From contig CAKRTQ010000024.1 of the NCBI GenBank assembly GCA_934402395.1, forward strand, positions 1 through 20,103: a stretch of 20,103 bases of DNA. The letters are read 5' to 3'. Shown one piece after another: positions 1-8,141 of this stretch; positions within the stretch are counted from its first letter, which is position 1; every line of letters starts with the position of its first letter. The notes beneath the pieces are model-generated. The model was not told the DNA's origin, made no database searches, and saw nothing but the letters and a program-made list of their open reading frames with translations. Both the position numbers and the translations under genes were made by a program. The DNA comes from an uncultured Eubacteriales bacterium. GTDB lineage: Bacteria > Bacillota > Clostridia > Oscillospirales > CAG-272.

Positions 1-1
1 A

Positions 2-103
2 TATCGCTGCGACAAATGCGGCTGGGAGCCTGAGGATCCCGCGCACCCGCCCAAATTCTGCCCCGAGTGCGGCGACAGATTTGACGAAAACGATATAAAA
101 TAA
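2..103 (+). CDS. C-terminal Cys4 zinc-ribbon/rubredoxin-like tail of a truncated gene
   Basis: Only the last 33 residues and a TAA stop are inside the window; the gene begins upstream. The visible tail starts YRCDKCGW and contains two CxxC knuckles (CDKC and CPEC) separated by a Pro/Glu-rich loop, then an acidic end (DENDIK). This is a rubredoxin-like or zinc-ribbon metal site. The W-E-P-E-D loop resembles C-terminal ribbons I recall on clostridial SPFH/virion-core-like proteins, but the body of the protein is missing, so the family cannot be assigned. It is convergent with mgtE and followed by two hairpins. The metal-site call is firm; the parent protein is unknown. Confidence 0.7.
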   Translation, partial: YRCDKCGWEPEDPAHPPKFCPECGDRFDENDIK

Positions 104-114
104 ATTAAGATCAC

Positions 115-149
115 GGGGCTGTTAAAAACATCGGGTTTTTAACAGCCCC
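115..149. terminator. Perfect 15-bp hairpin, bidirectional terminator (family member H1)
   Basis: The arm GGGGCTGTTAAAAAC (115-129) is exactly repaired by its reverse complement at 135-149, leaving a 5-nt loop. The A-tract and T-tract lie inside the stem, so it can act in both directions between the convergent Cys4-ribbon gene and mgtE. The same arm design recurs at 1586, 1658 and 12147. Confidence 0.8.
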
Positions 150-183
150 ATAAAAATGCCGGGCGTAATACCGGCATTTTTAT
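150..183. terminator. Second convergent terminator hairpin
   Basis: A perfect 13-bp stem pairs ATAAAAATGCCGG (150-162) with 171-183 around an 8-nt loop. Each strand ends in a T-run (ATTTTTAT), giving a typical two-way intrinsic terminator. It lies between H1 and the mgtE stop codon at 212-214. Confidence 0.8.
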
Positions 184-211
184 GCGGTCGCAGTCGTTTT
201 TTTCGCATTGA

Positions 212-1564
212 TCATATACCGAGTATTACGCTTGCCATGCGGAAGTAAATAAAAAGCGACAGAGCATCAACTATCGTTGTTATGAACGGACTTGCCATCA
301 CTGCGGGGTCAAGTCCGATTTTTTTTGCAATAAGCGGCAGGGTGCAGCCCACAAGCTTGGCTGCCGACACCGTTACGACAAGAGTCAGGCATATTACCGC
401 CGACACCGCAAGCCCCACGCGGTCTATCAGCATGAACCGTGCAAAATTCAGCACCGCCAGCGTTATTCCGCACAGCAGCGATACGCGCGCTTCCTTCCAC
501 ATTACGCGAAAAATATCGCGGAAGGCGATCTCCTCAAGCGAGATACCGCGTATGACGGTCACCGATGCCTGACTGCCGCAGTTCCCGCCCGTATCCATGA
601 GCATCGGTATCGCCGCGACCAGCACAAGGTATGCCGAAAGCGCATCCTGAAAGTGTGTTATTATCGCGCCCGTGAACGCAGCCGATACCATCAGCAGCAA
701 AAGCCACGGAATGCGGCTTTTGTATATTTCCCACACCGAAAGGCGCATATACGGTTTGTCCTGCGGCGTGACGGCGCCGATTTTATCGATATCATCGGTC
801 GCTTCATCCCGAATGACGCTCATCACGTCGTCAACGGTCACAATGCCGACGAGCCTCTCCTCGCTGTCAACGACCGGCAGCACTATACTTCCGTATTTTG
901 TAAATACATTGGCTACGCTCTCCCTGCTGTCGAGCGTTCTTACCGATATGATGTTTTTATCCATTATCGCGCCCGTTGCCGTCTGCGGTTCGGCGAGTAT
1001 CAACGCGCGGACCGTCACAATGCCGATAAGCCTTCTGCCTTCGTCCGTGACATAGCAGACATTGATATTTTCGCTGTCCGTTCCGATGCGGCGGATATGT
1101 TCTATCGCCTCGCCGACCGTCATTTCTGCGTGAAGTCCGACGTATTCCGTCGTCATCATGCTGCCCGCCGAGTCATCGGGATACATAAGAAGCTCGTTTA
1201 TCAGCTTCCGCGATTCCGCGCTCGACTGCTCAAGTATTCTTCCCACGAGCAGCGCCGGCATCTCTTCGATCAGATCCACGGTGTCGTCGATATACAGTTC
1301 TTCGAGGATATCCCTCAGCTCGCTGTCGGAAAAGCTCTTTATCAGCTCCTCACGGCTGTCGGGGTCCATTTCCGCAAATGTTTCGGCTGCTTCGTCCTTT
1401 GGCAGAAGCCTGAAAACGAGCGGCAGCTCCTGCGGGTCCAGTCCGCCGAGAGCCTCCGCAACGTCAACGGGCTGAAGAGTTCTCAGCACGTCGCGCAGGC
1501 TCTGGTATTTTTTTTCTTTGATAAGTGAGAGGATAGTTTCTGTGAGAACCGCGGTATCCTTCAT
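212..1564 (-). CDS. mgtE: Magnesium transporter MgtE
   Basis: A full-length 450-residue MgtE, an Mg2+ channel/transporter of the cytoplasmic membrane. The order is: an acidic helical N domain (about 1-130), two CBS domains (about 135-255, containing MTTEYVGL and the repeated GIVTVD-type strands), a plug helix, and a C-terminal membrane part (about 275-450). The membrane part carries the hallmark PMLMDTGGNCGSQA pore segment and the GLDPAVMASPFITTIVD segment; in known MgtE structures the Asp of this last segment lines the Mg2+ site. The start is supported by GGAGG six bases upstream of the ATG. It is the last gene on the strand after a membrane-protein operon, but two hairpins lie between that operon and its ribosome site, so expression is probably separately controlled. 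No M-box sequence was recognised. Confidence 0.96.
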   Translation of the reverse strand: MKDTAVLTETILSLIKEKKYQSLRDVLRTLQPVDVAEALGGLDPQELPLVFRLLPKDEAAETFAEMDPDSREELIKSFSDSELRDILEELYIDDTVDLIEEMPALLVGRILEQSSAESRKLINELLMYPDDSAGSMMTTEYVGLHAEMTVGEAIEHIRRIGTDSENINVCYVTDEGRRLIGIVTVRALILAEPQTATGAIMDKNIISVRTLDSRESVANVFTKYGSIVLPVVDSEERLVGIVTVDDVMSVIRDEATDDIDKIGAVTPQDKPYMRLSVWEIYKSRIPWLLLLMVSAAFTGAIITHFQDALSAYLVLVAAIPMLMDTGGNCGSQASVTVIRGISLEEIAFRDIFRVMWKEARVSLLCGITLAVLNFARFMLIDRVGLAVSAVICLTLVVTVSAAKLVGCTLPLIAKKIGLDPAVMASPFITTIVDALSLFIYFRMASVILGI

Positions 1565-1585
1565 TCGGTGCCTCCGTGAAAAATC

Positions 1586-1624
1586 GGGGCGTTAAAGAAC
1601 TCAATTTGAGTTTTTTAACGCCCC
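1586..1624 (-). terminator. Terminator/attenuator hairpin directly before the mgtE ribosome site (H2)
   Basis: On the minus strand GGGGCGTTAAAAAACTCAA pairs with TTGAGTTCTTTAACGCCCC (one G.U) and is followed by GATTTTT, the form of an intrinsic terminator. The mgtE GGAGG begins only a few bases later, too close for a promoter to fit between. This makes it either an attenuator of mgtE or an unusually placed terminator. Confidence 0.7.
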
Positions 1625-1657
1625 AACGACATTGGTGGTTTTGACCGGTATTTTTGA

Positions 1658-1691
1658 GGGGTCGTTAAAAACCAACGTTTTTAACGACCCC
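1658..1691 (-). terminator. Upstream tandem hairpin of the mgtE leader (H3)
   Basis: A perfect 15-bp stem pairs GGGGTCGTTAAAAAC (1658-1672) with 1677-1691 around a 4-nt loop. On the minus strand it is followed by CTCAAAAA rather than a T-run, so by itself it is a weak terminator in the direction of mgtE. Its arms are nearly identical to those of H2 (1586-1624), so the two can pair with each other. Confidence 0.6.
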
Positions 1692-1844
1692 GGAGACATT
1701 GGATACCGCCGTTCCGGCATCGGAAAGGCGTCGGTTTTAAGCAGATCTGCGCAGAAACGGTAATGCTGCCGAAGGATCCGGTCGAGATCTTCAACGGGAT
1801 GTTAAAAACATTATCCCTCTTAGTTTTTGCCGTATTTCCGCCGG

Positions 1845-3434
1845 TTATTTCAGTGTTTTTGCAAACGGCAGGATCTTTTCAAAAAATTCAAGTACATTTT
1901 CGGGGATATCCGAAATGTAGGTGTGTCCGTTTATCAGCGACACGCGCAGCGCGCCGACAAAGGAGAGAATGAAAAAGGCGCATATTGCGGAATACAGGAT
2001 CCACCGCAGCCACGGCAGAAGCTTTTGCGATTCCGTGATCTGTCCCAGTGCTTCAAGCAGCACGGCGACCGAAAGGAAAGATGCCACAAGCGCGAGATCG
2101 GCTGTGTACCGGTAGATAACGCCGCCCTTGCAGAAATCGAACCACGCAAGAACAATGATCCCGGAAAGTGCGGTGCCTGCCATGACGCGCCGCCGTACGG
2201 CTACACCGTTCGAGCAGGCAATTGCCGGTGCCGCAAGTATGCCGAGAGTGAGCGGGAAACAGAAAAGTCCCAGATTTGCGTCACGGTATACATAATGCGA
2301 CGGCGAGACTCCCATTCGGGTAAACATTATATAAGGATAGTTTTCGCAGGTATCGGCAGGCGCCAGAAAATAGTTGTAAACAGCGTAGGGAAGATCCGAT
2401 ATGCGCAGCCGATAGGTCGAAACGTCGGCAATGGTGAGCTGATAATTTGTGCCGAAGTCAAACGGACCCGAAAAACGCGCGGCGTTGTACCACAGTGAAA
2501 ATCCCACCGCAGCAGCCACGGGCGCACCGAGCGAGGCAAGCTCTGCAATAACGTTGTGCACTGCGCGCCATTTTCCGTTATGCCGCAGTATCATGAACCA
2601 AAGCCCCGGCACGACCAGAAACGCGGTAAGGAGCGCCATGTTCAGGCGCGAGAGAAACAAAAACGCGTACGAAATCCCGGCCAAAGCCCAAAGAATGCAT
2701 TTTGACGCTGTTTTTGGGGCGGTGTATGCCGAGAGTGCAAAAAAGAGAAAGGCAGAGAGAAAGGCTATCCCCGCAATTACGGCGATATAGTAGAAGTGCG
2801 TCACACCGCGTGCGACGAGCAGCACGGCAGAACTAAGAAACAGTGCCGGTACTGCAAGGATGAGCGGCACTATCGGGATCTTTCTTTCGGCGCATTCCGC
2901 CCATTTGAAGAGAGCGAGCGGCAGAAAGAGTGCGGTGATGAACAGAAATACCGCCATTACGGTCGAGTCCCCGGGCAGTGCGCCCTTTATGAGCCAGTAG
3001 GGATAATATACCGTGACAATGGGTGCGATGCCGAAGTATGAATAATACTTTCCTTCATACATGGCGCGGTCCCAGAGGAATGAGGCGCGCGAATCCCTCC
3101 GTGCCTGATAATCGTAGGGATTTTCAAGCTCAAGCAGACGCTCGTCCACCTCGCAGTCAAGGTCGAGCCGTCCCTTCTGCCACGCATCGAACTGCTGAAC
3201 GTAGGGGCTGTAATACTTCGCTCCCGCTTCGAGCGGATAGGGGATGTCGTCCCGCGCATCGGCAAAGCAGGAGAGAAAGAGCGGGACCGTCATAAGCGTC
3301 AGCATCACCGGGATGAGCGCAAGCAGGCGGTGCGGAAGTTTTTTTGCATCGTATGCCGCGCGAAGAACGCCCCATTTCCATTCCGCTGCGGCAAGCACCG
3401 CAGCGGAGATAAGAATTATGATAAGAACGGTCAT
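1845..3434 (-). CDS. Polytopic GT-C-like membrane protein (putative glycosyltransferase)
   Basis: A 529-residue protein with about 11-12 hydrophobic segments and one large non-cytoplasmic loop near residues 60-150, rich in Tyr, Trp and Asp (YYSPYVQQFDAWQKG, YYSYFGIAPIVTVYYPYW). This layout resembles GT-C superfamily enzymes (family 39/83-like), which use lipid-phosphate sugars at the outer face of the membrane. An acidic motif in the first loop (FADARDD, about 57-63) could be catalytic, but I cannot prove it. The ATG lies 4 bases after the stop of the FAD oxidoreductase, so translation is probably coupled. The family is inferred from topology and context; a flippase-like or unknown membrane protein is the alternative. 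Confidence 0.6.
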   Translation of the reverse strand: MTVLIIILISAAVLAAAEWKWGVLRAAYDAKKLPHRLLALIPVMLTLMTVPLFLSCFADARDDIPYPLEAGAKYYSPYVQQFDAWQKGRLDLDCEVDERLLELENPYDYQARRDSRASFLWDRAMYEGKYYSYFGIAPIVTVYYPYWLIKGALPGDSTVMAVFLFITALFLPLALFKWAECAERKIPIVPLILAVPALFLSSAVLLVARGVTHFYYIAVIAGIAFLSAFLFFALSAYTAPKTASKCILWALAGISYAFLFLSRLNMALLTAFLVVPGLWFMILRHNGKWRAVHNVIAELASLGAPVAAAVGFSLWYNAARFSGPFDFGTNYQLTIADVSTYRLRISDLPYAVYNYFLAPADTCENYPYIMFTRMGVSPSHYVYRDANLGLFCFPLTLGILAAPAIACSNGVAVRRRVMAGTALSGIIVLAWFDFCKGGVIYRYTADLALVASFLSVAVLLEALGQITESQKLLPWLRWILYSAICAFFILSFVGALRVSLINGHTYISDIPENVLEFFEKILPFAKTLK

Positions 3435-3438
3435 GACG

Positions 3439-4998
3439 TTATGAATTCTTGGTCTCGTGATATTCCTTTTCGGTATTCACGTTCCAGACGGCGGATTTGT
3501 CGGTGCTGCCCGCAGCTATGGCGCGCACGGCTTCTATTGCCGTGAGCATTGAGTGATCCATGTTGTTGTAGCGGTGCTGACCGTTACGTCCGAGGCACCA
3601 GAGGTTGTCGATGCCCGAGAGGTAGTCTTTCACCGTGTCGAATTCGGCGTAGGTGTCAAAATATGCGGGATACGCCTTCTTTACGCGTATGCGTTTTGAA
3701 TCCTTTACGCTTTCGCGGTCGATGACGTCGATCTTTACAAGCTCGTCAATAGCAAAGCGTATAAAATCCTCGTCCGACATATTCCACATCTCATCGCCCT
3801 CGTTGCAGAAGTATTCAAGACCTATCCACATGGTGTGCTCGGGGTCGGCTACCATGTAGGGCGACCAGTTGTTGAAGAGCTGAAGTCTGCCGAGCTTCAC
3901 GTCGCGCTCCTGAATATATATCCAGCAGTCGGGAACATCGCCGGTGAGCGTTTTGTGCTTGGTCTTGTTGACCATTTTGAGCTTGTCAACGAGAAGTCCC
4001 ACGGTGATGAAGTCGCGGTAGGGCAGTCCCTCGGCGATGCGTCGTACATCGGCGGGAGCTGCGTCGCCCATTCCGACAACAAGGTCCTTTACCGGCATTG
4101 TGGACATGAAATGATCGCCGCCGAACTCCCTGCCGTCGGTGGTCGTGACGCCCACGATCCTGTTTCCGTCAAGCTTTATGCCGCTGACCTCGGTGTTCAT
4201 TATTATTTCGCCGCCGAGACTGCGCACCTCATCGGCAAGCGTTTCCCAGAGCTGGCCGGGACCGAATTTCGGGTAGTAATACTGTTCGATGAGAGATGTT
4301 TCCACCTTGTCCTTCGAGCGGAAGGGCTTGGAGAGAACATTCCAGACCGCCTTCATGAGCGAGAGCCCTTTTACGCGCTGCGCGCCCCAGTCGGCGGATA
4401 TCTGCGATGGATGACGTCCCCAGAGCTTTGTGGTGTAATCCTCAAAAAACATCTCGTAAAGAGGTCTGCCGAAGCGGTTTATATAGAAGTTTTCAAGCGA
4501 ATCCTCGGGTTTTTTGTGTATTGCCGAACCGATATAGCCGAAGCCCGAGCGCATGGTGTTTTTGAAGCCCATGTTTTTGAAGGTCTCCGGCTTGAGCGAG
4601 ATGGGATAGTCAAAGAACTTGCGGAGGAAGAATATTCGAGATATGCGGTTGCGCAGAAGCATTACGCGGTCGGTGGTCTCGGGGTCGGGACCGCCCTCGG
4701 CGAGAGGCTTTTCGACGCCGAGCTTTTTGTCGTCAAAGGAAGGCTTGCCCTGAAGCGGCATAAGCTCTTCCCAGAGCTCGTTCACCTCTTCGTTTTTGGA
4801 GAAAAATCGGTGGCCGCCTATGTCCATGCGGTTGCCGTCCACCACTGCGGTGCGTGAAATGCCGCCAATGTAAGGGGATGCCTCAAGAATTATCGGTTTT
4901 ATATCGGTTTCTTTGAGCAGCCGGTACGCTGCGGTAAGTCCTGCGGGACCCGCACCGATAATTATTGCGGTCTTGCCGTTTGCCTGTGTGTTTTCCAT
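3439..4998 (-). CDS. NAD(P)/FAD-dependent oxidoreductase, UDP-galactopyranose-mutase/amine-oxidase-like
   Basis: A 519-residue flavoprotein starting MENTQANGKT. The Rossmann motif IIIGAGPAGLTAAYRLL lies at about 13-29, followed by the second dinucleotide segment (IILEAS), GGHRFFSKN, and a C-terminal FAD-contact region (NLWCLGRNGQHRYNNMDHSML). The family is the NAD(P)-binding Rossmann/protoporphyrinogen-oxidase-like group often found beside glycosyltransferases in envelope-polysaccharide loci; the exact substrate is not known. The chosen ATG has AAAGGA about 9 bases upstream. An in-frame ATG 90 bases earlier would run back into the lipoprotein gene and lacks support. It sits 25 bases downstream of the lipoprotein stop and 4 bases upstream of the membrane-protein start. 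Confidence 0.85.
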   Translation of the reverse strand: MENTQANGKTAIIIGAGPAGLTAAYRLLKETDIKPIILEASPYIGGISRTAVVDGNRMDIGGHRFFSKNEEVNELWEELMPLQGKPSFDDKKLGVEKPLAEGGPDPETTDRVMLLRNRISRIFFLRKFFDYPISLKPETFKNMGFKNTMRSGFGYIGSAIHKKPEDSLENFYINRFGRPLYEMFFEDYTTKLWGRHPSQISADWGAQRVKGLSLMKAVWNVLSKPFRSKDKVETSLIEQYYYPKFGPGQLWETLADEVRSLGGEIIMNTEVSGIKLDGNRIVGVTTTDGREFGGDHFMSTMPVKDLVVGMGDAAPADVRRIAEGLPYRDFITVGLLVDKLKMVNKTKHKTLTGDVPDCWIYIQERDVKLGRLQLFNNWSPYMVADPEHTMWIGLEYFCNEGDEMWNMSDEDFIRFAIDELVKIDVIDRESVKDSKRIRVKKAYPAYFDTYAEFDTVKDYLSGIDNLWCLGRNGQHRYNNMDHSMLTAIEAVRAIAAGSTDKSAVWNVNTEKEYHETKNS

Positions 4999-5023
4999 GC
5001 TGGGTGTTCCTTTCTCTTTGGTG

Positions 5024-5728
5024 TTATTCGTTTCCGAAGTTTTCAAGCCCCGCACGTGCGAGCTTGTCGGGAAGTATCCATTTTTCATCCTCTGCCTGCA
5101 TTTCTCCCATGCCGTCGGGGTACGAAACGGTATAGCAGTATATTTCGGTTTCGGAATAGTAGGTCAGTTTTTCCTCGCGCACCGCCCTGAATCTGCCGCC
5201 CTTTGAGGTGTCGGGAGCGTAATAGACGATTTTCACCTCATCGGTGTGGCGCGGCGGCGCATTGGGGACCGACGGCAGGTCGGTGTGGGCGCGTGAGACG
5301 ACATATGCCTCGCACCCTTCGGTGTCAAAGCGGACTCCGGAAAGGGAAGAAAGCACGCTGTCGCGGTAAAAACCGCCCTTGCCGTCCGCCCGGAAGAAGT
5401 CACACGTGTTGCCTGAGGTCGAACGGGCTGTCGTTATGCGTATGTCGGGAATGCCGTCAAAATCAAAGTCAGCCACGGTAAAGCCGTAGTTTTCACCGTC
5501 ATCGGGGCGGTACGGCTCCGAGGTCTTCTGGCGGCAGGTAAGACGCGCCGACTCGCTTCCGTCGGCGGCGCGTATGAGGACCGTCCTCACACCGGTGATG
5601 CTGCCGTATGCCTCGGCTGTTCTGCCGTCGCCGAGATCCGATGCGGCAAGCAGCTCGCCGCCGACACCGCAGGATGCCAAAAGCAGACATCCCACAGCTA
5701 TGATCGCAAAAATGATCTTATTTTTCAT
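5024..5728 (-). CDS. Lipoprotein with an FG-GAP/VCBS-like calcium-binding motif
   Basis: A 234-residue secreted lipoprotein. It starts MKNK, followed by a hydrophobic segment and the lipobox LASC, with Cys20 as the predicted lipidated residue. The mature part contains VADFDFDGIPDIRI at about residues 90-105: the DxDxDGxxD loop seen in FG-GAP/VCBS-type repeats and in lipoproteins of gut Firmicutes. No enzyme motif was found. The gene begins inside the last codons of the flavin reductase gene (11-base overlap), so it is probably translationally coupled; its ribosome site is only a weak purine run. A longer in-frame start at 5899 would put the signal peptide internally and is rejected. Function unknown; an envelope role is inferred from the neighbours. 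Confidence 0.75.
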   Translation of the reverse strand: MKNKIIFAIIAVGCLLLASCGVGGELLAASDLGDGRTAEAYGSITGVRTVLIRAADGSESARLTCRQKTSEPYRPDDGENYGFTVADFDFDGIPDIRITTARSTSGNTCDFFRADGKGGFYRDSVLSSLSGVRFDTEGCEAYVVSRAHTDLPSVPNAPPRHTDEVKIVYYAPDTSKGGRFRAVREEKLTYYSETEIYCYTVSYPDGMGEMQAEDEKWILPDKLARAGLENFGNE

Positions 5729-6404
5729 TTTTTCTACCGTTTTTTTGCCCCGTTTGCGGCTTTTTTGCCCCCGTACGGGGTTTTTTGCGCACGGAAAAAC
5801 CGAAATCTCCGATCTTTCTGCCCAGCTCAAAGTAATCGCCGTGCGAATACGCGGCAAGGCGTGCGCGGTCAAGGTGAAGTTTGCCGGCGGCGTCCACAAG
5901 AGACGGATCGACGCCCACGCCGAGGACGTTTGCCAGAAACATATCGTGCGTGCCGAGCTGTATCTTCTGCATAACGCGGCAGTCGAGCGTCAGCGGGGAG
6001 GCGGCAAGCGAGGGACATCCCACGCTTCCGGTCGCGGACGGCTCTGTGGCAAGGGCGAATTTTTTTATTTTGTCCACATCTCTGCCTGAATAAACTCCGC
6101 AGCTGTCGGCGGCACGCGCCATTGCCGATGTGACGAGGTTTATCGTAAATTCTCCGGTCTCTTCAATTATCCTGTACGAATGCCGCGAGGGGCGCAGCGA
6201 GATATAAACAACGGGCGGCTGTGTGCAGGCTATGCCGCACCACGCCACTGTCACGGCGTTGGGGGCAAAGCCGGACGGCGCCGGTGCGCCGTCGCTTCCG
6301 ATGCGGTCGCCGCCGCATGTGACTATAACAACGGGCAGGGGAGAGAGCATAGCCCCGCCCTTCCATGAGAGTTTTGACAATATTTTTGTTCCTTCCTCTG
6401 TCAT
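5718..6404 (-). CDS. Flavin reductase-like FMN-binding protein with a basic C-terminal tail
   Basis: A 228-residue protein of the flavin reductase-like (split-barrel, DIM6/NTAB) family. The core (about 1-205) contains the family's signatures: APNAVTVAWCGIACTQPP, YISLRPSRHSYRII, TGEFTINLVT, SCGVYSGRDVDK and a late AYSHGDYFELGRKIGDFGFSV. Such proteins bind FMN and reduce flavins or act as redox partners. The ATG overlaps the stop of the HD-domain gene (ATGA). After FSV the protein continues with a Lys/Arg/Gly/Gln tail (KKPRTGAKKPQTGQKNGRKN) containing an imperfect KKPxTGxK repeat, coded over a palindromic DNA segment at 5769-5780. The tail is probably a late, slippage-derived addition. Confidence 0.88.
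   Translation of the reverse strand: MTEEGTKILSKLSWKGGAMLSPLPVVIVTCGGDRIGSDGAPAPSGFAPNAVTVAWCGIACTQPPVVYISLRPSRHSYRIIEETGEFTINLVTSAMARAADSCGVYSGRDVDKIKKFALATEPSATGSVGCPSLAASPLTLDCRVMQKIQLGTHDMFLANVLGVGVDPSLVDAAGKLHLDRARLAAYSHGDYFELGRKIGDFGFSVRKKPRTGAKKPQTGQKNGRKNEK
5769..5780. repeat. CCCCGTACGGGG palindrome flanked by T-runs inside the flavin reductase tail
   Basis: A 12-bp perfect palindrome preceded by TTTTTTGC and followed by TTTTTTGCG. The unit TTTTTTGCCCC occurs twice between about 5742 and 5772. On the plus strand it has the form of a small terminator although no plus-strand gene ends here; on the minus strand it codes for part of the Lys-rich tail. Confidence 0.5.
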
Positions 6405-8092
6405 ATGCCTATCGTTTTTGCCGCCTTTTCGATCTCGGCGGCAGCTTTCAGCCCCGCAAAGACCTTGCGTCTGTCAAGCGGAATACCGCGTTCGGTAAGT
6501 ATGCGGTAGGCGGCAAGTCCCACGGGAACGATAAAATCGTTGCCGGCAAACACGTATGCGTTGTATGAGTCGGCGGCAAAGTCGCTCGCCCAGTCGTTGA
6601 GGTCAACGATGTCGGACATACTTGCAAATCCGCCGCCGTATGTGACTACGGTGGCACCGTCAAAGTTTTTGGACATTTTAAGGCGCGGCGCGGAAATGTG
6701 AATGTCATATATCTCAGGCTCCGGCATTCCGAGCCGGCGTGCGATGGCTGCCGCCTCATCGCGCACTGCGCGGCGCAGGTCGGTCATCGACTGCATTTTT
6801 TGTACGGCTGCCGAAAGCTCGGCTTTGCCGGCAGTTCCTTCGCCGCCCGCAAGCACCCCGCGGTTTAAAAGCAGGGCTTTTTTGGGTAGGTCGCGTTCGA
6901 TGATGCGGCGTATCACGCGTCCGGTCGTAAGGGCGGTCTCGCCGTCAAGGTGAAATTCCGCGGCGGGCAGCGTGAAGGCACTGTCCCTTCCGCTCATGCC
7001 GAGCGAAAGAATGTCGGCATCGCAGAAATAAAGAAAGTCGCAGGGATGCTGCAGCCTGCCGTTGTAGCGCATTCCCTCAACGACATCGCCCACGAGCGAT
7101 TCGACCGCTATCACCTTCTGATGCTGGTAGATGTAGCGCGTGAGCATAAGCTTTGAAAAAACCATTTCCTCGACCGTGGAAATGCCCGAAACTGGAACGG
7201 TGAGATGCCTTTCGACCGTAACGGTGCCGTCCGGCAGCGTCACCTCGCGGTCGGCGAGGCAGAGTTTGTACAGCACGCGGTCGATGTGGTAGGTGAGGGC
7301 AAGACCGGTCGCGTAGGTGTCACGGCGGAGATAGTCCAGCGAGTCAGCATCAAATCTGCCGTTTATCATGTCGGTGAGGTAGGCGGGGCGGAAGAGCCTG
7401 CCGTCCTCCTCGCGCAGCGGCACCGGCGCGCCCACTATCATGCGTCCAACGGTGTCGAGCAGCAGAGCGGGATCATCGCCGTCAAGTGGGAAATCGGTTT
7501 TTTCGGCAAAAAAGCGGCGGAAGGATGCGGTGTTTATGATTATGAATCCGAATATCTCATGCGGCTGCGCACCCGAAAAAACGGGATTTTCGCGTATCAG
7601 CTGCGCCATTTCGGGCGTGCGTCCGTAGTAGGATTCCGAAAGATGCGAAAAGAAGCAGTGCCCGACATCGTGCAGAAGAGCCGCGAGGCGGAGAAGACGC
7701 ACATCGCGCGGCGGGATATGGCGCCTGCATTCATCGGGCGCGGCGGCAGGCGGAAGCGCATCGGCGCTTTCATCCTGGTTTATGCGGGATATCATTTTTG
7801 TCGTGACCGAAAGCACGCCGAGCGTGTGTTCAAAGCGCGAATGATGCGCCGAGGGATATGTGGTCATGGCGAGTCCGAGCTGATTTATTCTGCGCATACG
7901 CTGAAAAAGCGGCGAGTCGATAAGCTGCAGCTCCCACGGGCAAAGCATTACCGTGCCCCATACACAGTCATGTATCACCTTGCTGCGGCGGAAGTGCTGA
8001 GGCTCGTAGTCCGCCATGAGGGACGAAAGAAATTCATCGGCACGGCGGGAAAAGTCGGCGTATATTCCGTTTTTGTTGATGTCAGAGGGCAT
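6401..8092 (-). CDS. HD-domain phosphohydrolase (dNTPase/SAMHD1-like superfamily)
   Basis: A 563-residue cytoplasmic HD protein. The metal motif is in order: HHSRFEHTLGV at about 83-93 (His89), LLHDVGHCFFSH at about 139-150 (His141-Asp142), and a downstream DSLDYLRRD segment expected to supply the last Asp. This arrangement is that of the dGTPase-like/SAMHD1-like HD superfamily, whose members hydrolyse dNTPs or other phosphoesters; the substrate here is unknown. GGGGAGG about 10 bases before the ATG supports the start, and a consensus promoter lies about 50 bases upstream. It is the first gene of a minus-strand operon and overlaps the flavin reductase by ATGA. The C-terminal 150 residues match nothing I recognise. 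Confidence 0.88.
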   Translation of the reverse strand: MPSDINKNGIYADFSRRADEFLSSLMADYEPQHFRRSKVIHDCVWGTVMLCPWELQLIDSPLFQRMRRINQLGLAMTTYPSAHHSRFEHTLGVLSVTTKMISRINQDESADALPPAAAPDECRRHIPPRDVRLLRLAALLHDVGHCFFSHLSESYYGRTPEMAQLIRENPVFSGAQPHEIFGFIIINTASFRRFFAEKTDFPLDGDDPALLLDTVGRMIVGAPVPLREEDGRLFRPAYLTDMINGRFDADSLDYLRRDTYATGLALTYHIDRVLYKLCLADREVTLPDGTVTVERHLTVPVSGISTVEEMVFSKLMLTRYIYQHQKVIAVESLVGDVVEGMRYNGRLQHPCDFLYFCDADILSLGMSGRDSAFTLPAAEFHLDGETALTTGRVIRRIIERDLPKKALLLNRGVLAGGEGTAGKAELSAAVQKMQSMTDLRRAVRDEAAAIARRLGMPEPEIYDIHISAPRLKMSKNFDGATVVTYGGGFASMSDIVDLNDWASDFAADSYNAYVFAGNDFIVPVGLAAYRILTERGIPLDRRKVFAGLKAAAEIEKAAKTIGI

Positions 8093-8141
8093 TTTGCATT
8101 TTCCTCCCCGTTTATGTTGGGCTGGCGGAATTCTTCAACTT

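Noticed and set aside
653..1528. Long plus-strand open frame opposite mgtE
   Set aside because: Lies wholly antisense to a clear MgtE, with His/Arg-rich composition typical of GC-skewed shadow frames and no ribosome site or family motif.
1790..1811. Six-codon leader ORF (ATG TTT TTA ACA ... TGA) upstream of the mgtE hairpins
   Set aside because: There is an AGAGGG-like site, but so short a frame occurs by chance and its codons have no evident link to Mg2+ sensing.
1565..1844. M-box (ykoK) magnesium riboswitch before mgtE
   Set aside because: The conserved M-box core segments were looked for on the minus strand and not found; only the tandem hairpins are present.
3835..4857. Long plus-strand open frame (340 codons) opposite the FAD oxidoreductase
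   Set aside because: Antisense to a well-supported enzyme and without recognisable domains; the codon pattern of the minus strand explains the open frame.
5729..5899. Longer start for the lipoprotein gene
   Set aside because: Would bury the signal peptide and lipobox behind 57 residues that are only an alternative reading of the flavin reductase 3' end.
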